A stretch of DNA of 64,000 nt from Calvatia gigantea (lineage: Eukaryota > Basidiomycota > Agaricomycetes > Agaricales > Lycoperdaceae). The DNA lies in the NCBI GenBank assembly GCA_025093985.1, contig JACAAK010000010.1:1637501-1701500 (forward strand). The letters are read 5' to 3'. A program made the position numbers and the translations under genes. Below, piece after piece: positions 60,849-64,000 of the stretch. The notes beneath the pieces were generated by a model, which was given only the letters and a program-made list of their open reading frames with translations, did not search any database and was not told the origin of the DNA. The first letter of the stretch is position 1, and the number at the start of each line of letters is the position of its first letter.

Positions 60849-60861
60849 AAGTGAGGAGGAG
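60849..60861 (+). promoter_or_regulatory. Polypurine tract, outer element
   Basis: AAGTGAGGAGGAG immediately before the 3' LTR, identical to the inner element's tract. Confidence 0.75.
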
Positions 60862-61425
60862 TGTTGAATCTCGCTCCGTACCACTACGTTGGTTCAGTCT
60901 ATTTATAGCTGAAACGGGGTTCGAGTATTTCACCTTCAGAGGGTCGATAATAACGGACCATCACAGACTACATACGCAGTAGTTGTACCGCCCTTCTGGT
61001 AGTCGGTTATACCCTCCGCATGGAACCTTCTAGTACATGCGTCGTACACAGTATGCTCCAATTATGCTACTGGTAGTTAGACCTCACCCGTATAAGGGTT
61101 TAGAGTGCACAGACCAGGGATATTAGTATATATACCCTATGTAGCATTGTACAGTAGTATGTAGACCCCTTCGGGTATGCCCTTTGGCTATGCCCTTTGG
61201 CGTAAGACAATATGTCTTCCCTTCCTCTACGCTAGCTTCTCTAAGCATCGCTTCCCTTCTCCTCAAGACTCTCTGAGTACGCTGGTATAAGCAGGACTAT
61301 GTCCGCTACCATGCGCCTCTCCTACTGGACCATCTCCCGGATGAATACGACTACCCTCCACCGCTGACGCCTACACGCTTAGGTAGTGTGAACTTATATT
61401 GGGATGTCTACTTGTTCTCTCAACA
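60862..61425 (+). repeat. 3' LTR of outer element
   Basis: 564 bp, TGTTGA to TCAACA. Followed by AGCTA, the right copy of the target duplication. Confidence 0.88.
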
Positions 61426-63684
61426 AGCTATTCCAGTCTCTGCATTCCCTGAGTACTGACTCATACACTACCATGCCATGTTCATCAGATGTTTCATGTA
61501 GTTACTCCATCCATTCAACTAGATGCCCTCTAGTATTTAAGCATATATACAACCACTTGTATTTGGTATGCTTAACCACCTGGTTCTATCCCCTTACTTG
61601 CTCTCAAGACTTAGCCTAAGCTGCAACCTGAGGTCTTAACAGACTAAGGTCATAACATTTGGTTAAGCATTCCCACTTCACCTTACAAGGAGAAAAGCTG
61701 AAACAGGCTTGAACCACAATGAATCCAGGAGCTAGTATATGAGCTCAAACCCAGAAGAATACAGAGAACTGAACCTTGAAGTCACAGACAATGAATCAGA
61801 AACATCAGATGAAGAAGAGACAGGAAATATTATAAACTTACTATATCCTAGACTCTTCTATTATCAAATTAACCTTACTTGTAGTATATTACCTTTCTCC
61901 TCAGACTTACTTATCTTTTTCCCTTCTCTATTTTTATTTATTAACACATGTAGTTCTAGTCCATCTTCTTATGACTTGTTCCAAGTCATGTTTCTGTTTA
62001 TACCTTATATTCTCACCATTGGACTTCTATCTACTTGTCTCTCTTTTTTATTGACTTGTATCCTCTTCTTTTCTTATTCATTACTCAACTCCTATGACTC
62101 CTTAGATTACCAATTAACCTGTAGTAGTCTCTCATTGACTCATACCCCTTTATTATATAATTACTTATCTCCCATTCATAGCTAGTATATAACCTTAAGT
62201 AGTACCTCTGTATTACCTTAGGTTATTCTAGTAACAAGCTTCCTTGTTGGATTTACAAACACAGTCTGATGCCAAAAGCAGACCCATAACAGGTGAACAT
62301 GAGGACGATGGATCAATTAGGGATGGAAGGACAATGGGGTGGTGTGTCTTGGTGGACACACTACATGGTTTTTAGACATATGAAAACATCCCCCTACTAG
62401 ATGTATGACCCTTTATCTTTTATGCTTAAATACAACAGCTTCATAGTAGTTAGTCCCTCAGTTCTCGTGCATATAACAAGTGACTGAGGTGAGCATCATT
62501 AGCTTTAATAATCATTACATATACTCATGTATCATAGACTTAGTGTTTCTTACAGGTAATATTATTATAGTTCTCGTGTGTATAACAAGTGACTGAGACT
62601 TAGTGTTTCTTACATTCCTTATCTTCACTCATCTGCTACAAGGATAACAACTTTGGGGACCACAGAGGCATTTAACTCAGACTTCTCAGACAAGTATGCA
62701 CCTTCTTCCTGAGTGAAGGATGATCTGTAGTCTGCACAGAAGTCATTGAGACTTGCCAATTCTCCCAAGCTATAGCATTAAACCTCTCCCTGAGTGGAGA
62801 CAATCTGGGCTTAGTTGTGAAGTAAGGTAGCACATGTAACATATTCTTATTGGAGCCGCTCCAGCATAGTCAGTCCTCAAGATAAAATTCTACAAAAAAT
62901 ATACATGTTTACTCAAGACAAATCAACATGTATGTACAAAGTTTCAACAGGAAATACTGGGTGTGGAAGGAATAAGAGTGTAAATAGCCAAAAAGGTGGC
63001 CATAGGTTGAACAATGATAGTAAGAACTTCAATATTTTCAAACACCAAAGGTGGTGTTTGTCACACATTCAACATCACACTTACAAAGCATACTTCACAC
63101 AGACACCAAAGTGTAGTCAGCAAGTTACATAGCCAACCAGACAATGAATTGCAGACTTGTATCACTTCATGAACCTTCTAAAGATTTCCTTACACAGCAT
63201 ATTTCAGTCTTTATTAGGCAACATGCACAGCCACTTTGTAGTTGTGATGTTAAGTCTGTATCACATTCAAAATAATTCATTTTCACCTCTTTGTAAGCCC
63301 TTGATTCCCTCTCCACAAAAGCCTTGTTATTTCCTGGTGATTTTTGTAAGTTATGAATGTGTCTAGATGTTCCAGGAAGAGCACATTGTCAAGAGAGGAG
63401 GATGTAGATTCTGGTGGGTTAGATGTGGACTCGGTGAGGGTTATGTGGATGTGGCATTGTAGTTCGGGATAACCTAAAAGGCAACCAAGGTATTTTTAAC
63501 ATCAGCAGAATTCAGTTTCTTTCAAAATAACTCATCCGTATGATTGCCCCATCGTAAATTGATTCAGATCATAATGAAGCATGCAATCTCAGTGGTACAA
63601 GCGCTGACTACTGATGTACGTGCAAGAGGAATGGAAGAAATGTGAGGAGCATGCAGCGTAGGAATACTCTTTCAGCCACAATAA
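61426..63684. other. Decayed retroelement sequence right of the LARD
   Basis: Starts with the right AGCTA duplication, then continues the interrupted gypsy-like element: the Gag N-terminal region on the minus strand joins across the insertion. A plus-strand frame at 61,739-62,185 opens with an acidic Gag-like start (MSSNPEEYRELNLE) but turns into low-quality hydrophobic sequence after ~30 residues. Near 62,390 a minus-strand AGTAGGGGGATGTT resembles a polypurine tract/LTR junction. AGTTCTCGTG...ATAACAAGTGACTGAG occurs twice, at 62,460 and 62,569. No intact gene is seen. Confidence 0.5.
63116..63244 (+). repeat. Direct repeat, right copy
   Basis: Partner of 46231-46359. CpG dinucleotides of the left copy (for example TTGCGTCGCTTC) appear as TpG/CpA here (TTGTATCACTTC), the pattern left by cytosine deamination in methylated or RIP-like silenced DNA. 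Confidence 0.75.
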
Positions 63685-64000
63685 CTAGTTATATACCCCT
63701 TCCCCCTGGCGAGCGTCCAGAAACTGTAAAACAAATGTTGTGAGCTCCATGTCGTCAACGGGTACAAAATCTCCCACTCACCTCTATCAGAAGACTTTCC
63801 ACAAATCGGTAATCGACCGCAATGTCGAACCGCGCCCTCATGGCTTTCTGGAAGGCCGAACCTTCCCTTGGTTGTGAGTATGAAGACTCTCCGCGTTCGC
63901 CCGGTGTTCCTTTGAATTTCAGAAGGTCTTGGACCGTCTTCCCTGTGTAGCGATCCTGAGGGTGTTTCTTCCAGCACCCCAACATCATCTCCCATATCCA
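63685..64000 (-). CDS. Protein kinase, C-terminal end (partial)
   Basis: Truncated by the window edge; the 5' part lies beyond 64,000. The minus strand reads WEMMLGCWKKHPQDRYTGK then TVQDLLKF. This is subdomain XI of a protein kinase fold: the CW-x(3)-HP-x-DR pattern with the invariant Arg, followed by the last helix. A ~40-residue extension follows (GTPGERGESSYSQPREGSAF, RARFDIAVDYRFVESLLIE). A 58-nt intron joins 63782-64000 to a short last exon, 63685-63723, which ends FLDARQGEGVYN. The motif form is typical of the tyrosine-kinase-like kinases abundant in agaricomycetes. Substrate and kinase group cannot be judged from this piece. Confidence 0.75.

Larger units (their letters stand above)
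47934..61425 (+). mobile_element. Outer non-coding LTR retrotransposon (LARD), interrupted
   Basis: Plus-oriented element with LTRs at 47934-48492 and 60862-61425, a primer-binding site at 48493, a polypurine tract at 60849-60861 and the 5-bp duplication AGCTA on both sides (47929-47933 and 61426-61430). It is split at 48562/55275 by a second copy of the same family. Removing that copy leaves about 6.8 kb. No Gag, protease, integrase, reverse transcriptase or RNase H motif can be read in any frame, so it looks like a large retrotransposon derivative moved by another element's enzymes. The two LTRs differ at about ten positions plus small indels by eye, so this is the older insertion. Confidence 0.88.

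Noticed and set aside
61739..62185. 148-codon frame with ATG and acidic start
   Set aside because: Only the first ~30 residues look Gag-like; the rest is T-rich low-quality sequence. Kept as a remnant, not a gene.

Overview
The window looks like nuclear DNA of a filamentous basidiomycete, most likely an agaricomycete. Protein-coding genes are split into short exons by GT-AG introns of roughly 40-75 nt, many with a CTAAC/CTGAC-like branch site. The set includes an AA9 lytic polysaccharide monooxygenase, an F-box protein, a BAG-domain cochaperone and an HMG-box protein, plus nested LTR retrotransposons. No species is assigned. Exon joins were worked out by eye from splice signals, reading phase and family motifs.

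1-14.5 kb: an AA9 gene (+); a WDR26-like WD40 gene (-) with predicted N-terminal membrane helices; a long (+) gene ending in a UBE3D-type HECT-like E3 domain; a U2 snRNA gene (-) with its own TATA box; an F-box gene (+). 14.5-29.6 kb is gene-poor. It holds a small (-) gene whose C-terminus matches the PNRC/Edc1 decapping-activator motif, and a (-) short-chain dehydrogenase with an apparent 10-nt microexon. Both sit among kilobases of DNA where no gene could be supported.

29.6-46.1 kb is gene-dense: mitochondrial methionyl-tRNA formyltransferase (+), phosphopantothenate-cysteine ligase (+), a Sec2-type Rab exchange factor (-), an HMG-box protein whose box is split by an acidic insertion (+), a three-EH-domain endocytic scaffold (+) and a BAG-domain protein (-). 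They cover mitochondrial translation initiation, CoA synthesis, exocytosis, endocytosis and Hsp70 cochaperoning; nothing suggests a single pathway.

46.2-63.3 kb is a transposon island. A decayed Ty3/gypsy-like Gag (-) is interrupted by a 13.5-kb structure flanked by the 5-bp duplication AGCTA. That structure is one non-coding LTR element of the LARD type on (+), into which a second copy of the same family has inserted on (-), flanked by the 5-bp duplication TACGG. Both copies keep LTRs and a polypurine tract, and both have a copia-type half-tRNA primer site next to the 5' LTR. Neither encodes a recognisable Gag-Pol. Both carry an array of about 14 imperfect hairpins at ~50-nt spacing, with base changes that look compensatory. 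The array and the resulting near-palindrome are the most unusual things in the window. The right edge holds the C-terminal end of a protein kinase gene (-).
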